Assembly: GCA_023451825.1 (NCBI GenBank)
Contig: JAEXYA010000046.1
Coordinates: 1 to 64,000, forward strand
From: Pseudomonadota bacterium
GTDB lineage: Bacteria; Pseudomonadota; Alphaproteobacteria; Rhizobiales; Xanthobacteraceae
Direction: 5' to 3'
Length of the DNA stretch: 64,000 nt
The notes beneath the pieces are model-generated. The model did no database searches. It saw nothing but the letters and a program-made list of their open reading frames with translations, and was not told the origin of the DNA. Positions 26,957 to 35,223 of the stretch are shown in pieces. The position numbers and the translations under genes are program-made. The first letter of the stretch is position 1; each line of letters opens with the position of its first letter.

Positions 26957-27949
26957 ATGCTGCGAAACGCCACCACCTCTGCCCGCGCCCGCATGGCGCT
27001 TGCAGCAATGCTGCTGCTCGCCGTGCCGGATGCGGCGCTTGCGCAAAGCGTCTGGCCACCAAAATTCGTGCGCATCATCGTGCCCTTCGGCGCGGGTTCG
27101 AGCCCGGATATCGTCGGCCGCGTGCTCGCCGACAGTCTGGCCGCGCGGCATCCCGGCACCAATTTCGTGGTGGAGAATAAGCCCGGCGCCTCCGGCAACA
27201 CCGGCACCGACGCGATCGCCAAGGCGGCAACCGATGGCGGCACGATCGGCATCTCGCTCGGCGGCCCGCTGGCCATCAACACGCTGCTGTTTGCAAAACT
27301 GCCTTACAATCCCGACACGGATATCGCACCGATCACGCTGTTGACGCAGCTGCCGAGCGCGCTCGCGGTGCCGACAAGTCTGGGCGTCAATTCGGTGGCG
27401 GAGCTCTTGGCCAAGGCGAAGGCCGACAGCAAGGGGCTTGCTTACGGCTCCATCGGCGTCGGCACGCTGTCGCAGATCTGCATGGAGGCGATCGCGCAGA
27501 AGGCCGGCGTGAAGATGGTGCATGTGCCCTATCCGTCATCGCCGGCCGCGACCACGGCGCTGATCCGCGGCGATGTGCAGGTGGCGTGTCTGCCGGCCAT
27601 CGGCGTGACACCGCAACTTGCGACGGGCGCGGTGAAGATCATTGCGGTGACCACGGCGCAGCGTTCGCCGTTCCTGCCGGATGTGCCGACGCTCAAGGAA
27701 AGCGGCGTGGACATGCAGTCCGATGCCTGGAATGCGCTGGTGGGTCCGGGCGGGCTTTCGAAGGAAGTGGTGAGCGCGATCAATGCGGAAGTGCGCAAGA
27801 CGCTGACCGAGCCGGCGGTGATCGAGAAGCTCAAGGCGCAGCTGATCACGCCCTCGCCGACGACGCCGGAGGAATTGAAGAAGCGCATGAATGACGAGAA
27901 GGCGCTGTGGGCCGATGTGATCAAGGCGGCGGGGATCAGGATCGAGTGA
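26957..27949 (+). CDS. Tripartite tricarboxylate transporter (Bug-type) substrate-binding protein
   Basis: 330 residues with a signal peptide ending ALAQ. The mature start PPKFVRIIVPFGAGSSPDIVGR and the PGASGNTGTDAIAKA and VPYPSSP segments are typical of TctC/Bug periplasmic binding proteins, which pass carboxylates or similar ligands to TctAB permeases. No TctA or TctB gene is nearby, so this is an orphan receptor. Some Bug orphans act in sensing. Ligand unknown. Confidence 0.87.
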   Translation: MLRNATTSARARMALAAMLLLAVPDAALAQSVWPPKFVRIIVPFGAGSSPDIVGRVLADSLAARHPGTNFVVENKPGASGNTGTDAIAKAATDGGTIGISLGGPLAINTLLFAKLPYNPDTDIAPITLLTQLPSALAVPTSLGVNSVAELLAKAKADSKGLAYGSIGVGTLSQICMEAIAQKAGVKMVHVPYPSSPAATTALIRGDVQVACLPAIGVTPQLATGAVKIIAVTTAQRSPFLPDVPTLKESGVDMQSDAWNALVGPGGLSKEVVSAINAEVRKTLTEPAVIEKLKAQLITPSPTTPEELKKRMNDEKALWADVIKAAGIRIE

Positions 27950-27976
27950 TCTTGTCTCAAACGGCGAGGCTCTAGC

Positions 27977-28012
27977 TTAACCTATCCCCGCTTTTGCGCG
28001 GGGAGAGGTTAA
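27977..28012. terminator. Hairpin between convergent genes, related to the 94-116 repeat
   Basis: 15-bp stem with one mismatch: TTAACCTATCCCCGC (27977-27991) pairs with GCGGGGAGAGGTTAA (27998-28012). Followed by AAAA on this strand, i.e. TTAA..TTTT on the other, so it can end the 28033-28503 gene. Shares the GGGGAGAGGT arm with the hairpin at 94-116. Confidence 0.65.
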
Positions 28013-28032
28013 AAGGCGGCGTCGCTTGCGTG

Positions 28033-28503
28033 TCACTGCTTCGCGAACGGAATGAACTGGTGATATTCCTTCGGCACCTGGCTGCGATAGCGCGCGGGCA
28101 CCGTGCCGGTGTCGATGGAATGATCCAGCTCCTGCTGGCGGGTCATCTTCTTTTTCTTCTTCGGCTTCTCGTCATCGCTCGCAGCCGCCTTGTCGGACGC
28201 AGGGCCCGAAGCCACCGGCTTGCTCGGCGAACGCACGGCTTCCTTCTCCGCGGGCTTGTCTGTCGCGGCCTTGTCGGTGGTTGAGCGCTCGGCGGCCGGG
28301 GTCGATCCAGCCGGCTTGTCGGCGACGGGTTTCTCTGCGGGCTTCTCGGCCGCCTTATCCACCGCGGGCTTGTCCACCGCCTTGTCGGCTGCAGCCGCCG
28401 GCTCGCCCTTCTCGGCCGCTGGCGCATTCTGAGCGACGCCTGGTTCGATCTGGACAATCGCGAACAACGCGGCGACTGCGGTGCACCCCAGCAGTTTCAA
28501 CAT
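28033..28503 (-). CDS. Secreted low-complexity Lys/Ala/Pro/Asp-rich protein
   Basis: 156 residues with a signal peptide (MLKLLGCTAVAALFAIVQIEPGVAQ). The middle repeats short units such as DKPA/EKPA/DKAA (about residues 36-90). The C-terminal 45 residues are more ordered: DDEKPKKKKKMTRQQELDHS, then SIDTGTVPARYRSQVPKEYH and a final FIPFAK. Probably periplasmic and envelope-associated; unknown function. Confidence 0.65.
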   Translation of the reverse strand: MLKLLGCTAVAALFAIVQIEPGVAQNAPAAEKGEPAAAADKAVDKPAVDKAAEKPAEKPVADKPAGSTPAAERSTTDKAATDKPAEKEAVRSPSKPVASGPASDKAAASDDEKPKKKKKMTRQQELDHSIDTGTVPARYRSQVPKEYHQFIPFAKQ

Positions 28504-28621
28504 CCGTGTCTCCAGTCAGTTGGCATGAGCGATGGCATTCCGCAGCGCTTTCTGCTGTGGTTCCGATCAGTCGCAACGACAGGCAAGACGGTTCAAACCG
28601 CATCCAGAAGGAAACGCCGAC

Positions 28622-29131
28622 ATGACCACCATGGATCTCACACCCAGCGGGCCGACGCATCCGTTCGAGCGCAGCCATTCCATCGTGATCGCGGCGACAC
28701 CTGAGGCCGTGTTCGACTATGTCACCAATCCAAAGTCATGGCCGGAATGGCTGCCGTCATCCCACGAAATCGATTGCGACGACCGCCCGATGGGCTTTGG
28801 CGACACCTTTCACGAACACTGGTCAACGCGCTCCGGCCCGGTTGCGCTCGACTGGCTGGTGATCGCCTGCGAACGCCCGCGGCTGTGGATCGGCCTGACG
28901 CATATGAGCGCGATCGGGCCGATCGTGGTGCAGTATGTGTGTCACGCCGTGGATGGCGGGACAAAGTTCATCCGCACGGTGCGCAATCCCGCGCGGCCGA
29001 AGGAAGCGAGTGCGGAGATCGTGGCGCGGATCGATGCGGAGGCGGAATTGGGGCTGGGGAATATTAGGAGGAAGGTGGAGGAGATCGCTCTTATCGTGAA
29101 TAAGCTAGTAACTGCGGTAAAGTATGTTTAG
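28622..29131 (+). CDS. SRPBCC (polyketide cyclase/START-like) family protein
   Basis: 169 residues from ATG 28622, with AAGGAAA upstream. HSIVIAATPEAVFDYVTNPKSWPEWLPSS (residues about 20-48) is the typical SRPBCC first strand-helix pair, and the C-terminal long helix is present (ELGLGNIRRKVEEIALIV). Fold binds hydrophobic ligands; here the ligand is unknown. Lies directly before the AT-rich island. Confidence 0.82.
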   Translation: MTTMDLTPSGPTHPFERSHSIVIAATPEAVFDYVTNPKSWPEWLPSSHEIDCDDRPMGFGDTFHEHWSTRSGPVALDWLVIACERPRLWIGLTHMSAIGPIVVQYVCHAVDGGTKFIRTVRNPARPKEASAEIVARIDAEAELGLGNIRRKVEEIALIVNKLVTAVKYV

Positions 29132-29152
29132 CATCTCGAAGAGACCTCTTGG

Positions 29153-30031
29153 ATGACAATCATGGAATACATTAAACCTGAAAGAATCTCACTCAAACTC
29201 CATCCAATACTAAACGAAAGATGGGTCCAAGATCGGATCGCAGCCGACCCATCGATTCTTGGTTTGGGCGACCTAGTCGTTCGCGATAAAGAACGACGTC
29301 AACCGAGAGCAGGACGGCTTGATTTACTGCTACAAGACCTAACAGCGGCTCGACGTTACGAGGTCGAGATACAATTGGGATCAACGGACGAGAGCCACAT
29401 AGTTAGAACTCTCGAATACTGGGATATCGAACGAAAACGCTACCCAAAATACGAGCATTATGCAGTTCTCGTCGCGGAGGATATAACTAGCCGATTTTTG
29501 AACATTGTATCTCTTTTCAACGGCGTCGTTCCGCTTATCGCGATTCAGATGCAAGCGCTAAAATTTGGAGATAGCGTTGCATTGGTATTCACCAAGGTTG
29601 TGGATGAATTTGCGAGAGGAGCCGTTGACGAAGAGGACGATGCCGAGGCGACACCGACAGATCGTGGATACTGGGAGAAACGTGGAACGAAAGCAACGGT
29701 TCAGCTTGCAGATGAACTGCTATCTCTTGCTAGGAGTTTTGACCCCTCGCTGGAACCTAAGTACAACAAATTCTACATCGGAATTTCCAAAGACGGACAG
29801 CCCTTCAATTTCGTCGTATTTCGTCCGCGAAAGGCTAATGTAAACCTCGAAATCAAAGTACCGCTCTCGGATGAGATCGACAAACAACTCGACGACGCTG
29901 GCGTCGAAACGCTTGAGTACAGCGCACGATGGGGAGCATATCGACTTTCTCTAAGCAAGGATGACGTGACCCGACACCGAGAATTGCTTACGAGTTTAAT
30001 GCATTTGGCATTTCAGAATCGCAATTCGTGA
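29153..30031 (+). CDS. PD-(D/E)XK nuclease-like protein in an AT-rich island
   Basis: 292 residues. The N-terminal half has WVQDRIAADPSILGLGDL, then RAGRLDLLLQDL with Asp57 and RRYEVEIQLG with Glu72 and Gln74, matching the D-x(n)-E-x-Q active-site layout of PD-(D/E)XK proteins; a conserved-looking EYWDIERKRYP block follows. The C-terminal half (YNKFYIGISKDGQPFNFVVFRPRK) resembles DUF5655-type domains. The gene is clearly richer in A/T and in codons such as ATA, TTA and AGA than its neighbours, suggesting recent acquisition. Biological role unknown; defence or repair are possibilities only. Confidence 0.75.
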   Translation: MTIMEYIKPERISLKLHPILNERWVQDRIAADPSILGLGDLVVRDKERRQPRAGRLDLLLQDLTAARRYEVEIQLGSTDESHIVRTLEYWDIERKRYPKYEHYAVLVAEDITSRFLNIVSLFNGVVPLIAIQMQALKFGDSVALVFTKVVDEFARGAVDEEDDAEATPTDRGYWEKRGTKATVQLADELLSLARSFDPSLEPKYNKFYIGISKDGQPFNFVVFRPRKANVNLEIKVPLSDEIDKQLDDAGVETLEYSARWGAYRLSLSKDDVTRHRELLTSLMHLAFQNRNS

Positions 30032-30264
30032 ACATAGAAATATGGCTCACTGCAGCTCAGGCTTTCAAAATTATATCTCGTGTCCACGGGCCAGCAACCT
30101 TTAGCGAAATCGAAAATATTATCTTCATCACTGCCGACCCGCGCGTTCAAATATCGAGAATGGTGGGCAGACAATCAGACGCTTCCAAACCGGTTGCATG
30201 GCTTAAATGGGCGCTTGAGGTAGATAGTTACTATCTCACAAAATGGATAGTGCCCTTCAGATGA
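30028..30264 (+). CDS. Small hypothetical protein translationally coupled to the nuclease-like gene
   Basis: 78 residues starting at a GTG whose last bases form the TGA stop of the preceding gene (GTGA overlap). It shares the same AT-rich composition. Sequence MNIEIWLTAAQAFKIISRVH onward has a helix near the start and TADPRVQISRMVG in the middle; no known domain recognised. The coupling suggests a partner of the upstream protein. Confidence 0.5.
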   Translation: MNIEIWLTAAQAFKIISRVHGPATFSEIENIIFITADPRVQISRMVGRQSDASKPVAWLKWALEVDSYYLTKWIVPFR

Positions 30265-30399
30265 GTAGAGCTCTGCTGCGACCGACGCCGGGAAGCGGGA
30301 CCAAACATGAAGCGAGATGGTACGCGTCATCACCGGGCGTGAACACGAAAGTCGAACCGACCGGGATCTATGCGGCGATCACTTGGACCAGGTTCGTGC

Positions 30400-30765
30400 A
30401 TGGCCAACCATGAAACCGATGAGGAGATGATCGTGATCAGATCAACCCCCGATTTGAGTGTCGAAGTCGTTCCGCAGGCAACCCTCAATCTGCCGATCGA
30501 CAATGTGGTTGGACGCCACGGCAAAGTGATACAGGGCGTCGATGATTTCGACAGTTTCGAAGGCGCGTCGTTCGAACTGAACGGCAAATTGGAAATTGCC
30601 GTTCGTCACTATGCGGGATATCCGCCGAATACATCGACGATCTATATCGATCGACGAATCCAGGATCTCGACGAGATCACAAAACTCATCCGTGTGATTT
30701 TGCGGGAGTTCAGGATTTCGGAAACTTCGCTCGAATGGGAACGCGCGGATAATCCGGATTATTAG
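30400..30765 (+). CDS. Hypothetical protein (121 aa)
   Basis: Starts MANHETDEEMIVIRSTPDLS; an alternative start is the Met at 30427. Alternating strands (SVEVVPQATLNLPIDN, SFELNGKLEIAVRHYAGYP, TSTIYIDRRI) and a C-terminal helix (ITKLIRVILREFRI). Codon use is back to the high-GC norm. No family recognised. Ends 4 bases before an intergenic repeat. Confidence 0.6.
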   Translation: MANHETDEEMIVIRSTPDLSVEVVPQATLNLPIDNVVGRHGKVIQGVDDFDSFEGASFELNGKLEIAVRHYAGYPPNTSTIYIDRRIQDLDEITKLIRVILREFRISETSLEWERADNPDY

Positions 30766-30768
30766 TTT

Positions 30769-30876
30769 GTAGGATGGGTTGAGCGTAGCGAAAACCCATC
30801 ATTCCGTCGTTGCGGCAGGCTCCGCCGATGGGTTATCGCTCCGGCGCTGACGCGCCTGCGCTCAACCCATCCTACG
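30769..30876. repeat. Long inverted repeat (AGGATGGGTTGAGCG family)
   Basis: Arms GTAGGATGGGTTGAGCG and CGCTCAACCCATCCTAC, with internal AAAACCCATC/GATGGGTTAT. Nearly identical arms to 14971-15054. It separates two convergent genes and might serve as a terminator. Confidence 0.78.
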
Positions 30877-30884
30877 GCTGCGAG

Positions 30885-32501
30885 CTATCCCTTCTTCTTC
30901 ACATCCTTCACACTCGAAAACACGATGCCTTCGGCGCGTTCTTTCGTGTAGTTCAGATAGAAATCGTTCTTGGCCAGGAACACCGGATCGTTGTCGACGT
31001 CATCCGCCACGCCGGAATTGTTGGCGTTCATGAAGGTGTCGAGCTTCTTCGCATCATCCGACGAAATCCAGCGCGCCAGCGAGAATTCCGAGATCTCGAA
31101 ACTCACCGGCAACTGATATTCGGCATCGAGCCGCGCCTTCAGCACGTCGAGCTGCAGCGGGCCGACGACGCCGACCAGCGCCGGCGCGCCGTCGCGGGGA
31201 CGGAAGACCTGCACGACGCCCTCTTCCGACATCTGCTGCAGGGCTTCCTTCAGCTTCTTCGCCTTCATGGCATCGCCGAGTCGCACGCGGCGAACGATTT
31301 CCGGCGCGAATGAGGGCACACCGATGAAGGTGATGTCCTCGCCGTCCGTCAGCGTGTCGCCGATGCGCAGCGTGCCGTGATTGGGGATGCCGACCACGTC
31401 GCCGGCATAGGCTTCGTCCGCAATCGCGCGGTCCTGCGCGAAGAAGAATTGCGGGCTCGACAGCGACATGTTCTTGCCGGTGCGCACCAGTTTGGCCTTC
31501 ATGCCGCGCGTGAGCTTGCCCGAGCACAGGCGCGCGAAGGCGATGCGGTCGCGGTGGTTCGGGTCCATGTTCGCCTGGATCTTGAACACGAAGGCCGACA
31601 TGCGGTTCTCTTCCGCTTCGACCTTGCGCGTATCGGCTTCCTGCGCGCGCGGCGACGGCGCGAAACGGCCGAGGCCTTCCAGCAGATCGCCGACGCCGAA
31701 ATTGCGGAGCGCCGAGCCGAAATAGACCGGGGTCATGTGGCCTTCGCGGAAGGCTTGCAGGTCGAACGGCTTGCCGGCTTCCTTCACCAGTTCGAGTTCG
31801 CCGGCGATTTCGTCGGCGTCGAGATTGGTGTTGCGGCTCGCGAGGTCGGAGATGGCGATCTGTTCGCCCGCGCCGGTTTTGGCGCCGCCGCCCTCCAGCA
31901 GGCGGATGCCGCCGGTTTCGATGTCATAGGTGCCGACGAAATCGCGGCCGCGGCCGACCGGCCAGTTGATCGGCACGGTGTCCAGCGCCAGCGTCTTCTC
32001 GATCTCGTCGAGGAGATCGAAAATGTCGCGGCTTTCGCGGTCCATTTTGTTGACGAAGGTGATGATCGGGATGTCGCGCAGGCGGCAGACCTCGATCAGT
32101 TTCAGCGTGCGCGCCTCGATGCCTTTTGCGGCGTCGATCACCATGATGGCGGAGTCCACCGCGGTGAGCGTGCGATAGGTGTCTTCCGAAAAATCTTCGT
32201 GGCCGGGCGTGTCCAGCAGGTTGAAGACATGGTCCTGGAATTCGAAGGTCATCACCGAGGTGACGACGGAGATGCCGCGGTCGCGCTCGATCTTCATCCA
32301 GTCGGAGCGCGTGTTGCGGCGCTCGCCCTTGGCCTTGACCTGGCCGGCGAGATTGATGGCGCCGCCGAACAGCAGCAGCTTTTCCGTCAGCGTGGTCTTG
32401 CCGGCGTCAGGATGCGAGATGATCGCAAAGGTGCGGCGGCGCGCCACCTCGAGGGCGAGCGGGGACGCTGTGGAATTGGAAATGGCTGCGGTGTCGGACA
32501 T
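30885..32501 (-). CDS. prfC: Peptide chain release factor 3
   Basis: GTPase that recycles RF1/RF2 after termination. 538 residues from ATG 32501 (MSDTAAISNSTAS). G1 is SHPDAGKTT, G3 is DTPGHEDFSEDTYR and G4 is NKMDRE, all matching RF3 rather than EF-G; ERDRGISVV and the elongation-factor-like domain II (PVYFGSALRNFGV) follow. C-terminal KERAEGIVFSSVKDVKKKG is normal. The start lies about 110 bases from the guanidine riboswitch on the other strand. Confidence 0.96.
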   Translation of the reverse strand: MSDTAAISNSTASPLALEVARRRTFAIISHPDAGKTTLTEKLLLFGGAINLAGQVKAKGERRNTRSDWMKIERDRGISVVTSVMTFEFQDHVFNLLDTPGHEDFSEDTYRTLTAVDSAIMVIDAAKGIEARTLKLIEVCRLRDIPIITFVNKMDRESRDIFDLLDEIEKTLALDTVPINWPVGRGRDFVGTYDIETGGIRLLEGGGAKTGAGEQIAISDLASRNTNLDADEIAGELELVKEAGKPFDLQAFREGHMTPVYFGSALRNFGVGDLLEGLGRFAPSPRAQEADTRKVEAEENRMSAFVFKIQANMDPNHRDRIAFARLCSGKLTRGMKAKLVRTGKNMSLSSPQFFFAQDRAIADEAYAGDVVGIPNHGTLRIGDTLTDGEDITFIGVPSFAPEIVRRVRLGDAMKAKKLKEALQQMSEEGVVQVFRPRDGAPALVGVVGPLQLDVLKARLDAEYQLPVSFEISEFSLARWISSDDAKKLDTFMNANNSGVADDVDNDPVFLAKNDFYLNYTKERAEGIVFSSVKDVKKKG

Positions 32502-32607
32502 GCGGGGGCTGTGGCAGGGAAAGAGAGCGATTTCAAGGGTTTTCAGCAGGATGCGGCGACCTTCGGCCGCGTTGCGGCGGGCGCATCCGGCCCCCATATA
32601 AAGCCCG

Positions 32608-32654
32608 CGAGGACGACCTCCAAATTTTCATTCACGGCAGGGACGACCCTGCCG
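32608..32654 (+). ncRNA. Guanidine-II (mini-ykkC) riboswitch
   Basis: Two hairpins with identical ACGA tetraloops: GAGG-ACGA-CCTC (32609-32620) and CGGCAGGG-ACGA-CCCTGCCG (32635-32654), separated by 14 bases. Two stem-loops each closed on an ACGR loop are the defining structure of the guanidine-II riboswitch, which binds free guanidine. It sits about 65 bases upstream of an SMR gene of the Gdx/SugE type, its classic target. Identification rests on motif and context. Confidence 0.88.
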
Positions 32655-32674
32655 CCGCGTCATCCGCGAAAGTG

Positions 32675-32715
32675 GCCCCCGGTTTCGCGACCGGATGACG
32701 CGCAAACAAGGGGGC
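32675..32715 (+). promoter_or_regulatory. Possible anti-Shine-Dalgarno expression platform
   Basis: GCCCCC at 32675-32680 is exactly complementary to GGGGGC at 32710-32715, which is the ribosome binding site of the SMR gene. The intervening region also has a CGTCATCCG/CGGATGACG stem. A mutually exclusive pairing could switch translation on when guanidine binds; this is an inference from complementarity. Confidence 0.5.
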
Positions 32716-32720
32716 TGTCC

Positions 32721-33035
32721 ATGGCCTGGTTCATTCTGTTCATTGCCGGCCTGCTCGAGGTCGGCTGGGCCGTGGGTCTCAAATATACCGAGGGTTTCAC
32801 AAAACTCGTGCCGTCCGTCCTGACGCTGACCAGCATGGCGGCGTCGGTGGGCATGCTGGCGCTGGCGCTAAAGGAACTCCCGATGGGAACCGCCTATGCG
32901 GTGTGGACCGGCATCGGCGCGGTGGGCACCGCGGCGTTCGGGATCTATCTGTTCGGCGATCCGGCGACGGTGGCGCGGATCGCGTGTATCGGGCTGATCG
33001 TGGCGGGGATCGCGGGGCTCAAGCTGGTGAGCTGA
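32721..33035 (+). CDS. gdx: SMR family guanidinium exporter (Gdx/SugE type)
   Basis: 104-residue small multidrug resistance protein with four membrane helices. It has the Gdx-type features: the essential Glu in LLEVGWAVGLKYTEGFT (Glu13) and LPMGTAYAVWTGIGAVGT. Gdx proteins export guanidinium in exchange for protons as antiparallel dimers. The guanidine-II riboswitch in the leader strongly supports this over a general drug exporter. GGGGG ribosome site precedes the ATG. Confidence 0.92.
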   Translation: MAWFILFIAGLLEVGWAVGLKYTEGFTKLVPSVLTLTSMAASVGMLALALKELPMGTAYAVWTGIGAVGTAAFGIYLFGDPATVARIACIGLIVAGIAGLKLVS

Positions 33036-33045
33036 GGGCGCGGCC

Positions 33046-33133
33046 GTAGGGTGGGCAAAGCGAAGCGTGCCCACCATCACGCGCCCAGCATCCGAAGGTG
33101 GGCACGGCGCAAGAGCGCCTTTGCCCACCCTAC
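33046..33133. repeat. Long inverted repeat (GTAGGGTGGGCAAAG family)
   Basis: Arms GTAGGGTGGGCAAAGCG and CGCCTTTGCCCACCCTAC. Its right arm supplies the TAG stop of the convergent phosphate transporter gene (33130-33132), so it may have trimmed or fixed that gene's end. Confidence 0.75.
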
Positions 33134-34146
33134 AGGAAGCTCAGATGCAGCAGCTTCACCGCCCACCATGTCACCGCCGCGACGATCGCCGCGGCGGGGA
33201 TCGTGATCACCCAGGCATAGACGATCGAGCTCGCCACGTTCCAGCGCACGGCCGACACACGCCGCGCGGCGCCGACGCCGACGATGGCGCCGGTGATGGT
33301 GTGCGTCGTCGACACCGGCACGCCCATGAAGGTGGCGGCGAATAGCGTCGCGGCGCCGCCGGTCTCGGCGCAAAAACCCTGCATCGGATTGAGCTTGGTG
33401 ATGCGCAGGCCCATGGTGCGGACGATCCGCCAGCCGCCCATCAAGGTGCCCAGCGCCATCGCCGCCTGGCACGACAGCACCACCCAGAACGGCACCGAGA
33501 ATTCGGAGCCGAGATAGCCCTGCGAATAAAGCAGCACCGCGATGATGCCCATGGTCTTCTGCGCGTCATTGCCGCCATGGCCGAGGGAATAGAGCGAGGC
33601 GGAGACGAATTGCAGCACGCGGAAGGCGCGGTCCACGGCGAAGGGCGTCGAGCGCACCGAAGCCCAGGACACGATCGCCACCAGCACCAGCGCCAGCAGG
33701 AAGCCGATCAGCGGCGACAGCACAATGGCCAGCAGCGTCTTGATCACGCCGCTCCACACCGCCGCCGACAGGCCGGCCTTCGCCAGCCCTGCCCCGAGCA
33801 AGCCGCCGATCAGCGCATGCGAGGACGACGACGGAATGCCGAGCGCCCAGGTCACCACATTCCAGACGATGGCGCCGATCAGCGCGGCAAAGATCACCGC
33901 GGGATCGATGACGCTGGGATCGATAATGCCGGTGCCGATGGTGTTGGCCACATGCAGGCCGAACACCGTGAAGGCGATGAAATTGAAGAAGGCCGCCCAG
34001 AACACGGCATATTGCGGCCTGAGCACGCGCGTCGAGACGATGGTCGCGATGGAGTTCGCGGCATCGTGCAAGCCGTTGAGGAAGTCGAACAGCAGTGCGA
34101 CGGCGATCAGGCCGATCAGCACGGGAAAAGCGAGCGAGGCGTCCAC
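33130..34146 (-). CDS. pit: PiT family inorganic phosphate transporter
   Basis: 338 residues from a GTG at 34146 preceded by AGGGCAGGG. About ten membrane segments. The duplicated PiT signature is seen as DFLNGLHDAANSIATIVSTR (residues about 18-37) and GGNDAQKTMGI in the middle; SSSHALIGG and STTHTITGA are the paired family motifs. Moves phosphate with protons or as a metal complex. Starts 11 bases after its DUF47 partner ends. Confidence 0.93.
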   Translation of the reverse strand: MDASLAFPVLIGLIAVALLFDFLNGLHDAANSIATIVSTRVLRPQYAVFWAAFFNFIAFTVFGLHVANTIGTGIIDPSVIDPAVIFAALIGAIVWNVVTWALGIPSSSSHALIGGLLGAGLAKAGLSAAVWSGVIKTLLAIVLSPLIGFLLALVLVAIVSWASVRSTPFAVDRAFRVLQFVSASLYSLGHGGNDAQKTMGIIAVLLYSQGYLGSEFSVPFWVVLSCQAAMALGTLMGGWRIVRTMGLRITKLNPMQGFCAETGGAATLFAATFMGVPVSTTHTITGAIVGVGAARRVSAVRWNVASSIVYAWVITIPAAAIVAAVTWWAVKLLHLSFL

Positions 34147-34157
34147 TGGCCCTGCCC

Positions 34158-34802
34158 TTACACTTGCTCGATGACGATGCTGCTGATCTCGTTCGCAACA
34201 TCGTCGAAGCGGTCCGCGATCTTCTCGAGATGCTTGTAGATCTCGGCGCCGACCACGAAATCCATTGTGTTGGCGTCGCGATGCTTGAGGAACAGCTCCT
34301 TCAGCCCGATATCGTGGAGATCGTCGACGCGCCCTTCGAGCTTGCCGACCTCTTCGGTGAGTTGGGTGAGCAAAGCGAGATTGTCGCCGATCTTGTCCAT
34401 CAGCGGAATGGCCTGCCCGATCAGGTCGGCGCATTGCACCAGCAGCACGCCAATCTCGCGCATCGGCGGCTCGAATGAGCGCACCTCGAACAGCATCACG
34501 GCCTTCGCGGTCTGCTGCATCTGGTCGATGCTATCGTCCATCGCGCCGATCAAATTCTTGATGTCGATGCGGTCGAACGGGGTGATGAAGGAGCGGCGCA
34601 CCGCGGTCAGCACTTCCCGCGTGATGTTGTCGGCGTCGTTCTCGAACTGGTTGACGCGCTGGCAATAGACCGGCGTTTCCTCGCCGCCCTCCAGCATCCC
34701 CGACAGCGCCTTGGCGCCCTCGCTCACCGCGCGCGAATGCTGGGCGAACAGGTCGAAGAACCGCTCCTCCCGCGGCAGAAAGGATCGGAACAGACGCATC
34801 AT
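34158..34802 (-). CDS. DUF47 (PhoU-like) phosphate transport accessory protein
   Basis: 214-residue all-helical protein starting MMRLFRSFLPREERFFDLFAQH. Family members resemble PhoU and bind metal; they are encoded with PiT transporters and are thought to regulate them. The pair here is tight (11 bases) and in the usual order, DUF47 first. Length matches the family. Confidence 0.9.
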   Translation of the reverse strand: MMRLFRSFLPREERFFDLFAQHSRAVSEGAKALSGMLEGGEETPVYCQRVNQFENDADNITREVLTAVRRSFITPFDRIDIKNLIGAMDDSIDQMQQTAKAVMLFEVRSFEPPMREIGVLLVQCADLIGQAIPLMDKIGDNLALLTQLTEEVGKLEGRVDDLHDIGLKELFLKHRDANTMDFVVGAEIYKHLEKIADRFDDVANEISSIVIEQV

Positions 34803-35223
34803 GCGGGGCACCCGGAAGCATGGAAACAGAATGACCGGGCCACCGCGGCAGCCCATTGTCACGAAACCGTCATAAAACACATCCGGGCATTGGGAGCAAT
34901 CGCCGGGGCGCCTTCACCGCGTCATCCACCGAAATCTGCGGCGAGATTTTCTTGAAGCCCTGCAAGCACTTGACTGCGACGCTTGGCGGGGCTCCGGCGC
35001 TCCCCGGCAGACCCGACCGCCCGCCGCTCGGCGGTGCAGCCAGACCGGAGTGAAAAACACCGCCGGGTGAAAACTGAACCTTTCGCGCTCCGATTGCACG
35101 AGAAGACAAGGGAAATCCAACCCCGGCTCAAGCTGCTTGCAAGGATTTGCGATCGGCGCCAGCGCATGGTGAGCGCGTCAGAGGAGCACGACATCGCCAA
35201 CCGACTGATGCGAGGGCGCAGTC
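34803..35223. other. Divergent spacer between DUF47-pit and the AraC gene
   Basis: About 420 bases without a convincing gene or hairpin pair; short open frames on both strands do not look like protein. It presumably carries both promoters. Confidence 0.5.

Noticed and set aside
31377..32720. Long open frame (over 440 codons) on the plus strand across prfC
   Set aside because: It is antisense to prfC, whose RF3 motifs are unmistakable. It reads as His/Arg/Asp-rich non-protein and merely runs in frame into the real SMR gene starting at 32721.
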